Source of the DNA: Ruminococcus flavefaciens
GTDB taxonomy: Bacteria; Bacillota; Clostridia; Oscillospirales; Ruminococcaceae
NCBI GenBank assembly: GCA_023667045.1
Contig: JAMPAU010000001.1
Span: forward strand, 887,176-951,175
Reading direction: 5' to 3'
Length of the DNA: 64,000 bases
In this document: positions 35,848-46,245 of the stretch, one piece after another
Layout of the letters: the number at the start of each line of letters is the position of its first letter
How positions within the stretch are numbered: position 1 is the first letter of the stretch
The notes under the pieces: generated by a model
The model's database searches: none
The model's input: only the letters and a program-made list of their open reading frames with translations
What the model was told of the DNA's origin: nothing
Translations under genes and position numbers: made by a program

Positions 35848-36798
35848 TCATACATTCCAGTAATTTTCTATAGTTTTTTGTGACTTTTCTGAAATTTCAT
35901 TTTTTTTATTAAATTCGTCCAAAAATATCCACTGAATACGTGTATTTTTTCTAAACCATGTTAGCTGTCTTTTGGCGTAACGGCGTGTTTCCTGTTTTAT
36001 CCTGTCGAGACATTCTGCCAAAGTCATGGTATTTTCAAAATAAGGTATCAGTTCTTTGTAGCCTATTGCGTTGGCTGATGTCTTCTGACCGCCTGCACGC
36101 CACAGTTTTTCTGCCTCGTCAACAAGCCCTATTTTCACCATTTCGTCAACACGCATATTTATTCTGTCATATAGAATCTGCCTGTCATGAAAGTTAAGTC
36201 CTATTATGAGAGAATCATACGGACTTTCAACAAGACGGCTCTCGGCTTTAAGTTCGCTGAAACGTCTTCCGGTAACGTGAAACACTTCCAAAGCCCGCAC
36301 CACACGGACAAGGTTATTCATGTGTATGCTCTCGGCAGATACTGGGTCTACTGTTTTCAGCATATCATGCAGAAATTCATTCCCATTTTCACGTGCAATG
36401 CTGTAGAGTTCTTCACGGTAATTCTCATCACTTCCTCCGTCGGAAAACTTAACGTTATCAAGCAGAGAATCAATATACAGTCCCGTACCGCCTACTATTA
36501 TAGGCAGTTTGCCACGACTGTGAATATCCTTTATTTTTTCGTTTGAGAGATTCACATAGTCAGATACGCTAAAAGAAACGTCCCTTTCCAGAAAGTCAAT
36601 AAGGTGGTGCGGAATACCCTGCATTTCTTCCGGAGTAGGTTTTGCAGAGGCTATATCAAGACCCTTGTAAATCTGCATTGAATCGGCTGATATAATTTCG
36701 CCATCATACATTTTAGCAAGTTCTATGCCGAGCGAGGTTTTGCCGGAAGCAGTAGCACCAACCACAGCAAGAACTTTAGGTTTTATTTTTTCATTCAC
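35848..36798 (-). CDS. miaA: tRNA dimethylallyltransferase
   Basis: 316 residues, GTG start with GGGGAG. P-loop GATASGKTSLGIELA, SADSMQIYKGLDIASAKPT, and VGGTGLYIDSLL, followed by RQLTWFRKN near the end. Adds an isopentenyl group to A37 of tRNAs reading UNN codons; MiaB, encoded upstream in the same run, then thiomethylates it. Stop TGA. Confidence 0.95.
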   Translation of the reverse strand: MNEKIKPKVLAVVGATASGKTSLGIELAKMYDGEIISADSMQIYKGLDIASAKPTPEEMQGIPHHLIDFLERDVSFSVSDYVNLSNEKIKDIHSRGKLPIIVGGTGLYIDSLLDNVKFSDGGSDENYREELYSIARENGNEFLHDMLKTVDPVSAESIHMNNLVRVVRALEVFHVTGRRFSELKAESRLVESPYDSLIIGLNFHDRQILYDRINMRVDEMVKIGLVDEAEKLWRAGGQKTSANAIGYKELIPYFENTMTLAECLDRIKQETRRYAKRQLTWFRKNTRIQWIFLDEFNKKNEISEKSQKTIENYWNV

Positions 36799-36816
36799 AG
36801 AAAAACTCCCCTCTTT

Positions 36817-38787
36817 TTATGTACGCCTGAACTGGTGTGCTATGCTGTTTTCTGTCATGGTAAACATAACAGGTCTGCCGTGCGGACAATGGCGTATTCT
36901 GTCGTCATAATAAACCTGCTCCGCAAGCGACTGCATTTCCATGAGACTTGTCTTGTGGTTGGCTTTTATGGCAGACCTACAGGCAACAGTATGCAACATA
37001 TCGTCCAGCATATGCGACTGTGGATTATGCACGTGCAGACGGAGATTTTCGGCAATCTCTGAAATTATCCCCTCAATGTCCGTATCGGTCACGAAAGTAG
37101 GCACTGCTTTTACGGCAATACACGGACTTTCAGAAAAATCAAAAAGAAATCCCATATCGGCAAGAAGTTCAGTATTTTCTTCCATAGCACTTATCTCATC
37201 AGAGGTGAGCAGGATTTTTATTTCTGTCATCAACATCTGTGTGTATTGACGGCAGTTACGGCTTTTAAGTCTCTCAAAGATTATTCTTTCATGGGCGGCG
37301 TGCTTGTCGATTATAACCATTTTTCTGTCGTCCGTTTCTGCTATTACGTACAGCCCCATAACTTCACCTACCGCATGAATAGCCGGACTTTCAGCCTTGA
37401 CAGTTTCCGTTTTTTCAGACGGTTTTGTTTCCGGCTTTTCCGGTTCTTCAAACAAACTGCGGTTTATATAGCTGAATCCTTCAAGCATTCCCTGTACCAT
37501 TTCAGAACCGTCATTTTTTTCTTCCGACGGTTCAGAAAAAAACTCATCATCTGCAACCGATTGTATTTCCGGTTCATTTTCAGTAGTTTCCGGCAAATCA
37601 TGAATATCAGCACTTTCAGAAATTTTCTTTTCCGTTTCTTCTATTTTCCCGACATCAGTAAATATCATCTCCGGACAATTTTCTGTGTTTTCCTCCAGAA
37701 ACTCTGTAGCCGGATTTTCTGTTTCGGTTACGGATTCGGTCACGGATTTAGGTGCAGTTTCAGTTTTTTCCGGACGGAACTCAAATTCATAAATAAGACC
37801 GTCCCTCACCATTGCGTTTTTTACTGCGAAAAATACAGCGTCTGAAACTGCCCTCTCGTCTGCAAAACGCACCTCTATTTTTGACGGGTGTATATTAACG
37901 TCCACTGAAGAAGAATCAATATCAATCATAAGCACGCAAGCCGGAAACTTCCCTGTCATAAGCATATTGTCATAGGCATTTTCCACTGCCGACGAGCATA
38001 TTTTTGAATGAACATATCTTCCATTTACAAAGAAATTCTGAAACGAACGGTTATTCTTTGAGTAAAGAGGTTTTATTACATAGCCTGTTATGCGTATGCC
38101 GTTATTTTCATATTCAACCGGTATCATGTCATGAGCAAAGTCACGACCATACACAGCATAGACCGCTGAGAATAATTCACCGTCACCGCTTGAATTAAGC
38201 TCTATGCGGTTGTTGCGTATAAACTTGAAAGCGATTTCGGGGTGTGAAAGTGCTGTCTTCTGCATTATCTGACTTACTGCATTTGCTTCTGTAACGTCCT
38301 TTTTCATGAACTTACGCCTTGCCGGAACATTATAAAACAAATCACGTATGACAATGGTTGTGCCGTCTGGACAACCTCCTTTTTCATGAAAAGTTTCCGT
38401 GCTGTTTTCTATCCTGTAGACCGTGCCGTAGCTATGGTCTGTCAGCTTTGTCATGACCTCAACCTTTGAAACAGCAGAAACAGAAGCGAGAGCCTCGCCC
38501 CTGAATCCAAGAGTATATATATTATTTAGGTCTTCTTTATTAGAAATCTTGCTTGTTGCATGGCGAAGAAAGGCTTTCGGCACATCTTCAAATGTCATTC
38601 CGCAGCCGTCATCTGTTACACGCATATAGGTTTTACCGCCGTTCTGTATTTCAACCGTTATATGCTTTGCTCCGGAATCTATTGAGTTTTCGACAAGTTC
38701 CTTTATCACTGAGGCTGGTTTTTCTATAACCTCTCCGGCGGCAATAAGCTCTGATATTTCCTTGCTGAGAATATTTATTGACGGCAT
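36817..38787 (-). CDS. mutL: DNA mismatch repair protein MutL
   Basis: 656 residues. GHKL ATPase motifs ELVENSIDSGA, DDGCGM, LGFRGEAL; then a long acidic linker (about 330-455) and the C-terminal dimer domain. The DQHAAHER-type motif is present as DKHAAHERIIFE, and a C-terminal CPHGRP zinc/metal string is seen, so the endonuclease type is likely. Couples mismatch detection by MutS to strand cutting. RBS AAGGAG. Confidence 0.95.
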   Translation of the reverse strand: MPSINILSKEISELIAAGEVIEKPASVIKELVENSIDSGAKHITVEIQNGGKTYMRVTDDGCGMTFEDVPKAFLRHATSKISNKEDLNNIYTLGFRGEALASVSAVSKVEVMTKLTDHSYGTVYRIENSTETFHEKGGCPDGTTIVIRDLFYNVPARRKFMKKDVTEANAVSQIMQKTALSHPEIAFKFIRNNRIELNSSGDGELFSAVYAVYGRDFAHDMIPVEYENNGIRITGYVIKPLYSKNNRSFQNFFVNGRYVHSKICSSAVENAYDNMLMTGKFPACVLMIDIDSSSVDVNIHPSKIEVRFADERAVSDAVFFAVKNAMVRDGLIYEFEFRPEKTETAPKSVTESVTETENPATEFLEENTENCPEMIFTDVGKIEETEKKISESADIHDLPETTENEPEIQSVADDEFFSEPSEEKNDGSEMVQGMLEGFSYINRSLFEEPEKPETKPSEKTETVKAESPAIHAVGEVMGLYVIAETDDRKMVIIDKHAAHERIIFERLKSRNCRQYTQMLMTEIKILLTSDEISAMEENTELLADMGFLFDFSESPCIAVKAVPTFVTDTDIEGIISEIAENLRLHVHNPQSHMLDDMLHTVACRSAIKANHKTSLMEMQSLAEQVYYDDRIRHCPHGRPVMFTMTENSIAHQFRRT

Positions 38788-38811
38788 CAGACTGCCACTC
38801 CTTTCGGATTT

Positions 38812-39132
38812 TTATATACCGAGTATCGTAAATATGCCTTGTTCTGCAAAGACTTCCTGTACCCAGTCGTCAAGGTCTTTCACTGCCTCTTTTGTACGTC
38901 CGAAAGAAGCATCACATATCAACTGCCAGTCTTCCGGCGTAATTTCAGTTGTTTCATAAGGCGAATACTCCGGCAGAACATCAAGGAAAAGTTTTTTAAG
39001 TCCTGTATCGCTGAAATCCTCGTCATAAATATATATAGACTCGTCATTCCAGAATAAATTATTCCACCTGCCCCTGTAAAACTCGTGGCAGTCTGTTCCC
39101 TTTAGTTCGTCTTTTCTGAAAAAATATTTCAA
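38812..39132 (-). CDS. Hypothetical protein (106 aa)
   Basis: TTG start with RBS GGGAG. Family not recognised. Acidic and aromatic-rich (NLFWNDESIYIYDEDFSD), soluble, no signal peptide. Located between the GH3-type lipoprotein and mutL, with about 20 bases on each side, so in the same transcript. No inference on function is justified. Confidence 0.6.
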   Translation of the reverse strand: MKYFFRKDELKGTDCHEFYRGRWNNLFWNDESIYIYDEDFSDTGLKKLFLDVLPEYSPYETTEITPEDWQLICDASFGRTKEAVKDLDDWVQEVFAEQGIFTILGI

Positions 39133-39153
39133 AATATCACTCCCTGTCCAGTA

Positions 39154-40719
39154 TTAATAGCCATAATCATAGCTGTAATCATAAGTATCATCATAATAGC
39201 CGTAATCATAGTAGCCATAATTATAGTCGTATCCGTAGTCATAATCGTAATCGTAATCATAACCGTAGTCATAGTCATCATATGCAGTAGTGGTGGTAGT
39301 TGTTGTAGCGTTCGGGTCTACAAAAGTACCTGCCACATATCCGGAAAATGTAGTAGTAACCTTTATTTCCTCTGCAACCTCTGTAACAGCCTCAGTAGTT
39401 ATTTCTTCAGTTGTTTCTTCAGTTGAAGTTGTTTCGGTAGTTTCTTCTGTTGTTGTTTCCTCTGTAGGTTCTTCAGTAGTTTCTTCTGTTGTGGGTTCTT
39501 CCGGAGTAAAGTTTTCATCTATAAGACCGATTTCATACTTTTTATTGAGTATACGCAGAACGCTTTCATCTATGCGTGCAGAATCAATTTCACCGCTTTC
39601 AACCGCCTCGCATACAGCGTCAATAGCCTCAATGAGATTTGCCGGCATAAGTACTATATCAACGCCCGCATTTATCGCCATTACAGCAGATTCAGCAGGT
39701 GTGTAGACTTCTGTGATAGTATTCATCATCTGTGAATCAGTTATTATAATTCCCTCGAAACCGAGTTCATTTCTGAGAAGTTCAGTAACTACAGTATAGG
39801 AAAGGTCTGACGGCAACCAGTCGCCTACTCCGGATATTACTTGATGACCTACCATTACAAAATCAACATTGTCTTCTATGCCTTTTTTGAAAGGTATGAA
39901 ATCACACGCACGCAAATCCTCAACGGAACGGTTTATAGTAACGTTTGTGTCAGTGTGGGTGTTGCCCTCTGAAGCACCAAGACCGGGAAAATGCTTTAAA
40001 GTAGCAAATACTCCAGCGTCTTTGAGACCTAAAGCTACATTTGAAGCCATACTTGCTACAACGTCGGGGTCACTGCTGAAAATACGTCCGCCGAGTTCGC
40101 TTGCATCGCTGATATTAACATCTGCAACCGGTGCAAAGTCAAGGTTAAAGCCGAGTGCTTTAAGGTCTGTACCAATCTGATAGCCTATTTCATATGAAAC
40201 GTGTTCGTCATTGGTGTTGCCGTAATTAACCATATCCTCAAAGGCTGTAGTGCCGAGAGAATCAGCTACTCTTGCAACAGTACCGCCTTCCTCGTCAACA
40301 GACATGAACATACCGATACCGCTGTTTGCAAGCGAACACTCCTGTATAGCGTTAATCATTTCTGTGGTCTGGTCGGTTGTTTCAAGGTTTTCAGAAAACA
40401 TTATAAGTCCGCCTATGGGATAGTTTATAATAGAATCCTGTACTACCTCGTCATAAAAGGTTACAACGTCCCAGCCGGAAAGCTGTTCGGGAGTGGTAAT
40501 GAACATCTGGCAAACCTTGTCATGCAGTGACATTCTCTCAAGAACTTTTTCCGGCACTGTCTTTTCCGGAGCAGGCGGTTCAGTGGGTTCGGCAATCTCT
40601 GTAACCGGCTCTGTTGACGGTTCTTCTGAAACTTCGTCAGATGACTGTTTCTTTTCGGCACAGGCACACAATGCTAAACTCATACTGAGTGCCATAGCCA
40701 TTAATTTTTTTACTTTCAT
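39154..40719 (-). CDS. GH3 (NagZ-like) lipoprotein with Tyr/Asp/Gly tail
   Basis: 521 residues. Lipoprotein signal LALCAC, short Glu/Pro linker, GH3 catalytic domain (about 60-400) with FAPVADVNI, GGRIFSSDP, KHFPGLG and the His-containing GNTHTDTN loop that supplies the acid/base dyad in NagZ-type enzymes. It probably removes beta-GlcNAc from wall fragments. A Thr/Glu linker follows, and the last about 40 residues are Tyr, Asp and Gly repeats, which is unusual. Inside a housekeeping cluster between mutS and mutL. Confidence 0.88.
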   Translation of the reverse strand: MKVKKLMAMALSMSLALCACAEKKQSSDEVSEEPSTEPVTEIAEPTEPPAPEKTVPEKVLERMSLHDKVCQMFITTPEQLSGWDVVTFYDEVVQDSIINYPIGGLIMFSENLETTDQTTEMINAIQECSLANSGIGMFMSVDEEGGTVARVADSLGTTAFEDMVNYGNTNDEHVSYEIGYQIGTDLKALGFNLDFAPVADVNISDASELGGRIFSSDPDVVASMASNVALGLKDAGVFATLKHFPGLGASEGNTHTDTNVTINRSVEDLRACDFIPFKKGIEDNVDFVMVGHQVISGVGDWLPSDLSYTVVTELLRNELGFEGIIITDSQMMNTITEVYTPAESAVMAINAGVDIVLMPANLIEAIDAVCEAVESGEIDSARIDESVLRILNKKYEIGLIDENFTPEEPTTEETTEEPTEETTTEETTETTSTEETTEEITTEAVTEVAEEIKVTTTFSGYVAGTFVDPNATTTTTTTAYDDYDYGYDYDYDYDYGYDYNYGYYDYGYYDDTYDYSYDYGY

Positions 40720-40767
40720 TTAAGTACCTCCATTTTATTTTTTATACGATTGACTTTATATTCACAG

Positions 40768-43386
40768 TTATTCCTTTATCAGTTCAAGAACGTCATTCAG
40801 TAGCATTCTGCATTCACTGTCTGTGAGTTCGTCAATGTTGGTTTTTCTGAGCATATCAAAAGCTGTCTCACGGTTTATGCTTTCAAAGGTTATCTGACTG
40901 TTTTCTTTTCCGGACTTAATATCAACATGAGTGTTGTGGTTGTTTTCCATTTCCGTGAGAAGTTCTCTCGCACGGCTGAGAACCTTTGCAGGAAGTCCGG
41001 CGAGCTTGGCAACATCAACACCGTAGCTCTCGTCAACACCGCCACGTACTATCTTACGCAAAAAACGTATATTTCCGCCGTGCCTGTTAACCGCTATGCT
41101 GTAATTCTTAACGCCGTCAAGTTCGTTTTCAAGCCCGATAAGTTCGTGATAGTGTGTAGCGAAAAGAGTTTTGCAACCCAGTTTCTTTGATGTGCATATA
41201 TGTTCCGCAACTGCACGTGCTATGCTTACGCCGTCATATGTTGAAGTACCTCTGCCCACCTCGTCCAGTATAACCAGACTGTCCGGTGTGGCGTTCTGCA
41301 AAATATCAGAAACTTCGCTCATTTCTACCATAAAAGTACTCTGTCCGGCTGTAAGGTCGTCGGAAGCACCTATACGGGTGAAAATCTTGTCAACTATGGA
41401 AATCTTGGCAGAATTTGCCGGAACAAAAGACCCTATCTGTGCCATGAGAACTATCAAAGCAGTCTGTCGCATATAGGTTGATTTACCGGACATATTAGGT
41501 CCTGTAATAATGGACATTCTGTTTTCTTTTTTATCAATGTAAATATCATTCGGAATAAACATCTCATCATTAAGCATAAGCTCAACAACAGGGTGTCTTC
41601 CGGCTTTTATGTCAATAGAGCCGTCAAGGGATATTTCCGGCTTGACATAGAGGTTTTTTATAGCAACGTCCGCAAACGAACACAGCACATCTACAGAAGC
41701 AACCGCCGTTGCTGTCTTCTGAACCTTTTCAAGCATGGTAGCGAGAAAATCACGGACTTCCCCGAAAATATCAGCCTCCAGTGAAAGAGCCTTGTCTTTT
41801 GCACCGAGTATTGAGTTTTCAGCGTTTTTGAGTTCTTCGGTTATGAATCTTTCAGAGTTGGCAAGGGTTTGTTTTCTTGTCCAGTTATCCGGTATCAAAT
41901 CGTAATACGAGCGTGTCACTTCAAGGTAGTAGCCGAACACCCTGTTAAAGCCTATTTTCAGATTTTTTATACCGGTTGCTTCACGCTCACGCTGTTCAAT
42001 GCCGTCGATAATCTCCTTGCCGTGATTCATGATATGACGGAGCTTGTCGAGTTCCTCATTGAAACCGTCCTTTATAACACCGCCGTCCTTGACAGCTATA
42101 GGCGGTTCGTCCGTCACTGCGTTTTCAACGAGCTTTACTATCTCGTCAAGTCCGGAAATATCATTGTTGTATTTTTTAAGGAGTTTAGAACCGTCAAGCT
42201 TTTCAAGTTCCTGCTTTATAAGCGGTAACTGCATAGCGGTTGCGGAAAGGGCTTTCAAGTCACGAGGATTTGCCCTTTTGTACATAACCTTTGTCATAAG
42301 GCGTTCAAGGTCGTAAACACGTTCAAGCATATTCTGCAACTCATAAAGCACAACACTTTTACGACGGAGAGCGTCCACAGCTTCAAGTCTTTCAATTATT
42401 CTTGCCGGACTTTTAAGGGGTTGTTCAATCCAGTTTTTCAGCAGTCTCCTGCCCATAGAGGTTTTAGCAGAATCAAGCACCCACAGCAGTGAACCTTTAC
42501 GCTCCTTGTTTCTGAGAGTTTCAGTAAGTTCAAGGTTACGACGTGCATTGAGGTCAAGACCCATGAAAGAATCGCCGTTGAGTATTTCTATTGATGTGAA
42601 ACGTGAAACGGAAGTCTTTTGGGTATCGTTTATATAGTCAAGAAGACCACACAGTGCCGAACAATCAGCACCGTCACTGCTTATGCCCATTTCTTCGGGA
42701 GTTTTTCTGAAAACGTTTTCAATAATGGTGCGTTTTGTATAAGGCGAAAAACATTCATTGTCTCTTAGTGTAACCGTGCACTTCAGACGTAATTTTATAA
42801 AATCAGCAACGTTTTTAAGCGACAGGAAACTTTCCGGAAATATAACCTCTGCCGGCTGACAGCGTGAGAGTTCGTTTATTACTTCTGATTCAAGTTCTTT
42901 TCCGTCTGAAACACTCAGATATACTTCTCCTGTTGAAATATCCGCAGAAGCCACACCGCATACTTCATTATAGCTGTCATAAAATACACTGCAAATGTAA
43001 TTGTTTCTGCTGTCGTCAAGCATACTGCTCTCCGTAAGAGTACCAGGAGTGACAACACGTATAACGTCACGCACTACTATATCCTTGCTTGATGACGGCT
43101 CTGTAAGCTGTTCGCATATGGCAACCTTAAATCCTAAATCAATAAGCTTTTTTATATATGTGTCCACAGCATGATAAGGCACACCGCACATCGGAGCACG
43201 TTCTTCTAACCCGCAGTCTTTTCCGGTAAGAGTAAGCTCAATAGCCTTTGAGGCTTTTATAGCGTCGTCAAAAAACATCTCATAAAAGTCACCCACACGG
43301 AAAAACAGAATACAGTCCTTATATTTGTCTTTAATGTCAAGGTACTGCCTCATCATAGCGGAGACTTTTCTTCTGTCAATATTCAT
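40768..43386 (-). CDS. mutS: DNA mismatch repair protein MutS
   Basis: 872 residues from ATG at 43386, overlapping the upstream stop as TGATG. Mismatch-binding F-x-E motif in FFRVGDFYEMFF, Walker A TGPNMSGKSTYMRQ, Walker B LVILDEVGRGTST. Detects base mismatches and recruits MutL. Full length and intact. Confidence 0.96.
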   Translation of the reverse strand: MNIDRRKVSAMMRQYLDIKDKYKDCILFFRVGDFYEMFFDDAIKASKAIELTLTGKDCGLEERAPMCGVPYHAVDTYIKKLIDLGFKVAICEQLTEPSSSKDIVVRDVIRVVTPGTLTESSMLDDSRNNYICSVFYDSYNEVCGVASADISTGEVYLSVSDGKELESEVINELSRCQPAEVIFPESFLSLKNVADFIKLRLKCTVTLRDNECFSPYTKRTIIENVFRKTPEEMGISSDGADCSALCGLLDYINDTQKTSVSRFTSIEILNGDSFMGLDLNARRNLELTETLRNKERKGSLLWVLDSAKTSMGRRLLKNWIEQPLKSPARIIERLEAVDALRRKSVVLYELQNMLERVYDLERLMTKVMYKRANPRDLKALSATAMQLPLIKQELEKLDGSKLLKKYNNDISGLDEIVKLVENAVTDEPPIAVKDGGVIKDGFNEELDKLRHIMNHGKEIIDGIEQREREATGIKNLKIGFNRVFGYYLEVTRSYYDLIPDNWTRKQTLANSERFITEELKNAENSILGAKDKALSLEADIFGEVRDFLATMLEKVQKTATAVASVDVLCSFADVAIKNLYVKPEISLDGSIDIKAGRHPVVELMLNDEMFIPNDIYIDKKENRMSIITGPNMSGKSTYMRQTALIVLMAQIGSFVPANSAKISIVDKIFTRIGASDDLTAGQSTFMVEMSEVSDILQNATPDSLVILDEVGRGTSTYDGVSIARAVAEHICTSKKLGCKTLFATHYHELIGLENELDGVKNYSIAVNRHGGNIRFLRKIVRGGVDESYGVDVAKLAGLPAKVLSRARELLTEMENNHNTHVDIKSGKENSQITFESINRETAFDMLRKTNIDELTDSECRMLLNDVLELIKE

Positions 43387-43790
43387 CAGCCACAGCCTCC
43401 GCAAGCAGAACAGTTTCCGGAACAGCCTTTAGGGGGGTCGCAGGTGTCGGGGTCTTCACCGTTAGCACAGAGTGAAATTATCTGATTGATATTGGTGATA
43501 AGTTCTTCAAGGGCGGTCTGTGCCGAATTGAAAACTATCATATTCTTGTTGCTCATTATCTTCTGATAGAGGGTTTTTGTTTCCTTGTCGATAACGTTTA
43601 TTAGGTCAAAGTCGGGATTTTCACCGCTCATTGCATTACGCATATCGTTGCGGAGTTCTTCAAACCTTACAATATCAGCCTGTAACTCCTTGTCGTCGTC
43701 GTTAACCTGTTTTGCAAGAGTATAGGCAATGTACCTGTCGTCCTGCTGAATAGCCTTTCCGAGTTCTCTTGTCATCTTAATAACGTCCAT
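43386..43790 (-). CDS. YlbF/YmcA family protein with Cys-rich tail
   Basis: 134 residues. Helical YlbF-type domain (GKAIQQDDRYIAYTLAKQV) and a C-terminal Cys cluster CDPPKGCSGNCSACGGCG. In Bacillus, YlbF, YmcA and YaaT form an iron-sulphur complex that affects RNase Y and developmental choices; the Cys tail here could hold a cluster. Overlaps mutS start by one base. RBS AAAGGAG. Confidence 0.85.
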   Translation of the reverse strand: MDVIKMTRELGKAIQQDDRYIAYTLAKQVNDDDKELQADIVRFEELRNDMRNAMSGENPDFDLINVIDKETKTLYQKIMSNKNMIVFNSAQTALEELITNINQIISLCANGEDPDTCDPPKGCSGNCSACGGCG

Positions 43791-43816
43791 AAATCATTCT
43801 CCTTTTATCTTTATTA

Positions 43817-44881
43817 TCAAGCACTTGTGTGTGCATAGATTGTATCAGTAATATTTCCGTCTATGTCCATTTCTGCAATATAACGGAAATATGGACCGGA
43901 GCTTACCTCAATGAAAATCTTTTCCTTTTCCGCCTGTACGGAAATATCATAATAATAACCATTTTCAAAAAAGTCTCCGGCATCAAAAATTTTCTTGTTT
44001 TCGCCCTTGCCCAGCCTGTAGAGCTGACCGTCACAGTCTACATTGGAGGAATACGGCTGATATATTATATAGTCCTCATAAACCGCAATACGCCGTACAT
44101 TTTCGCATATTTTTTCACAACTGTAGTCACTGGTATTCATGCGGAAAAGATGATGCTCGCTTGAAATATAGTACATATAGTCACCACAGAAAATACCTGC
44201 TCCGCCGTCAGAAAGAGAAGTATTTTCGGCAGTTTCAGTATCATAAACGCCATATTTAAGATAATCCGCCTCATAAAATATCTTTCCGTCATGAACCGCA
44301 TATTTGCTTATCATAAGATTTATAACAGCTATGCTTTCAGCGTCAGTGCCGTCATATCTCATGCGTAAAATCTCTGTTTCCGTATCGCCTTTGCACAGGA
44401 AATAAATATATTGTTCTGTAAAATAAAAGTCAGATATATTTCTGTCCTCGTATTTCAGAGATTTATATTTGCCGTCCTTGAAAGAACAAAGTTTATCACT
44501 CCTGTAACTTCCGTAGAAAGTACCGTCTTTATAGAGGTATGCAGTAAAATCATCTGCATTTTCAAGAAAGGAATATTTCTTTTCGCTGTCCTCATAGCCG
44601 AGAACGTAATAAGCACTGTCCCGACCGTCCTTATATACATAGTAATAACGACCTTTATCGGCAGAAAATAACGCTTTACTGCTGTTAAGATAATAATTTT
44701 CGTCCGGCTTTTCCGGTTCAATATCAGTGACCGCATTGAAGTCAGATACTGTTGTGGGTTCAATGGTTATTTCCGGCACTGCTCTGGAAATTGTCTCTGA
44801 AAATTCCATGTCCGACTGAGGAACTTTTTTGCCACAGCCGACAAGTGCTATCATGCATAATATTAAAATAAATTTTTTCAT
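43817..44881 (-). CDS. Lipoprotein, possible beta-propeller (DUF5050-like)
   Basis: 354 residues. Lipobox ALVGC, then repeated blades with YYY/FYYV strings (RYYYVYKDGRD, YIYFLCKGD, YMYYISSEHH) that resemble DUF5050 propellers. ATG overlaps the miaB stop (ATGA), so translation is coupled. No enzymatic motif. Surface-located by the lipobox; role unknown. Confidence 0.7.
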   Translation of the reverse strand: MKKFILILCMIALVGCGKKVPQSDMEFSETISRAVPEITIEPTTVSDFNAVTDIEPEKPDENYYLNSSKALFSADKGRYYYVYKDGRDSAYYVLGYEDSEKKYSFLENADDFTAYLYKDGTFYGSYRSDKLCSFKDGKYKSLKYEDRNISDFYFTEQYIYFLCKGDTETEILRMRYDGTDAESIAVINLMISKYAVHDGKIFYEADYLKYGVYDTETAENTSLSDGGAGIFCGDYMYYISSEHHLFRMNTSDYSCEKICENVRRIAVYEDYIIYQPYSSNVDCDGQLYRLGKGENKKIFDAGDFFENGYYYDISVQAEKEKIFIEVSSGPYFRYIAEMDIDGNITDTIYAHTSA

Positions 44882-46245
44882 ATCATTTTACCGATTACAG
44901 CCCAGTTCATAGAGCCGGTAACTTCTATATCAACAAATTTTCCGATAAGCGACACATCTCCCTCAAACTCTGCAATAATAAATTCATTGCTTTTTCCGGT
45001 GACATATCCCTCACGCTTTTTTGAAGCACCGTCCACAAGCACACGCATTTTTCTGCCGACAAAGCGTTTATAGTTTTCTGAAGAAATTTCACGCTGTAAT
45101 TCAAGCAGTTCACGCATACGACGGCTTTTTACATCTTCCGGAATGGTATCGACTATTTCAGAGGCTTTAGTTCCGGTACGCCTTGAATATATAAAAGAGT
45201 AAATGTTGTCATATTTCACACGCTTTATAATGTCCAGAGTAGCATTAAATTCCTCGTCTGTTTCGTTAGGGAATCCTACTATCAGGTCTGTCGTAAGCGA
45301 AAAGCTGTTGTCTTTCTGTCTGATGTAGTCAACAGTTTCAAGGTACTGCTCCGCTGTATAACGCCTGTTCATGCGTTCAAGAACACTGTTACTGCCACTC
45401 TGCACAGGCAGATGAAGATGATTTGCGACTTTATCACAGTCAAAAATCGTGTCAATAAGTTCATGTGATGCGTCTTTAGGGTGCGAGGACATGAAACGTA
45501 TCACAAAATCGCTGTCAATTTTATTGAGTTCACGCAGAAGTGCCGGAAAAGTAATACCGTTTTCGAGGTCTTTGCCGTATGAATTTACATTCTGACCTAA
45601 AAGCATTATCTCCCTGTAGCCGTCACTGACAAGCTGTTTGACTTCGGCGATAATATCTTCTGGACGGCGACTTCTTTCACGTCCTCTTACATACGGTACT
45701 ATGCAGTATGTACAGAAATTATTACAGCCGAACATTATCGGCACAGAAGCTTTGAAAGTGCTTTCTCTTACCTGCTCAGTGTTTTCTGAAAAGTCATCAT
45801 ACTCGCTTGTATCAGCAGAAAATTTCTTTCCCCTTAGGCATTCAAGCAGTAACGACGGCAGTGCGTTTATAGCGGAAGTACCCATTACAAAGTCCACCTG
45901 CGGATACGACTTTTTTATTTTTTCCGCAATATGATTCTGAGCGGTCATGCACCCCGATATACCTATAATAAGCGACGGCTTTTCTTCTTTGAGTTTTTTC
46001 ATACTGCCTATTATTCCGAAAACCCTGTCTTCTGCACTTTCACGTACAGCACAGGTATTCAGTATAATAATGTCAGCCTCTTTTTCGTCTTCAGTAAAAT
46101 CATACCCGGATTTTTTCAGAAGTCCCTTTATCTTTTCGCCGTCCGAAACATTAAGCTGACACCCGAAACTCCGTACATATGCAAGGCGTTTTCCACTACC
46201 CAAAATCTCTCTTATCTCATTTATGACAATATTTTTTTCATTCAA
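44878..46245 (-). CDS. miaB: tRNA-2-methylthio-N6-dimethylallyladenosine synthase
   Basis: 455 residues, TTG start after GAGGGAA. N-terminal UPF0004 domain (SFGCQLNVSDGEKIKG), radical-SAM CxxxCxxC in FGCNNFCTYCIVPY, and C-terminal TRAM domain. Adds methylthio to i6A37 in tRNA using two Fe-S clusters. First gene visible in the long minus-strand run. Confidence 0.95.
   Translation of the reverse strand: MNEKNIVINEIREILGSGKRLAYVRSFGCQLNVSDGEKIKGLLKKSGYDFTEDEKEADIIILNTCAVRESAEDRVFGIIGSMKKLKEEKPSLIIGISGCMTAQNHIAEKIKKSYPQVDFVMGTSAINALPSLLLECLRGKKFSADTSEYDDFSENTEQVRESTFKASVPIMFGCNNFCTYCIVPYVRGRERSRRPEDIIAEVKQLVSDGYREIMLLGQNVNSYGKDLENGITFPALLRELNKIDSDFVIRFMSSHPKDASHELIDTIFDCDKVANHLHLPVQSGSNSVLERMNRRYTAEQYLETVDYIRQKDNSFSLTTDLIVGFPNETDEEFNATLDIIKRVKYDNIYSFIYSRRTGTKASEIVDTIPEDVKSRRMRELLELQREISSENYKRFVGRKMRVLVDGASKKREGYVTGKSNEFIIAEFEGDVSLIGKFVDIEVTGSMNWAVIGKMI

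Noticed and set aside
37246-37845. Plus-strand Phe-rich gene opposite mutL
   Set aside because: A shadow of the acidic MutL linker (Glu codons read in reverse as Phe/Leu); no ribosome site.
39154-39300. Tandem DNA repeat element
   Set aside because: It is the coding sequence of the Tyr/Asp/Gly tail; the period varies and follows codons.
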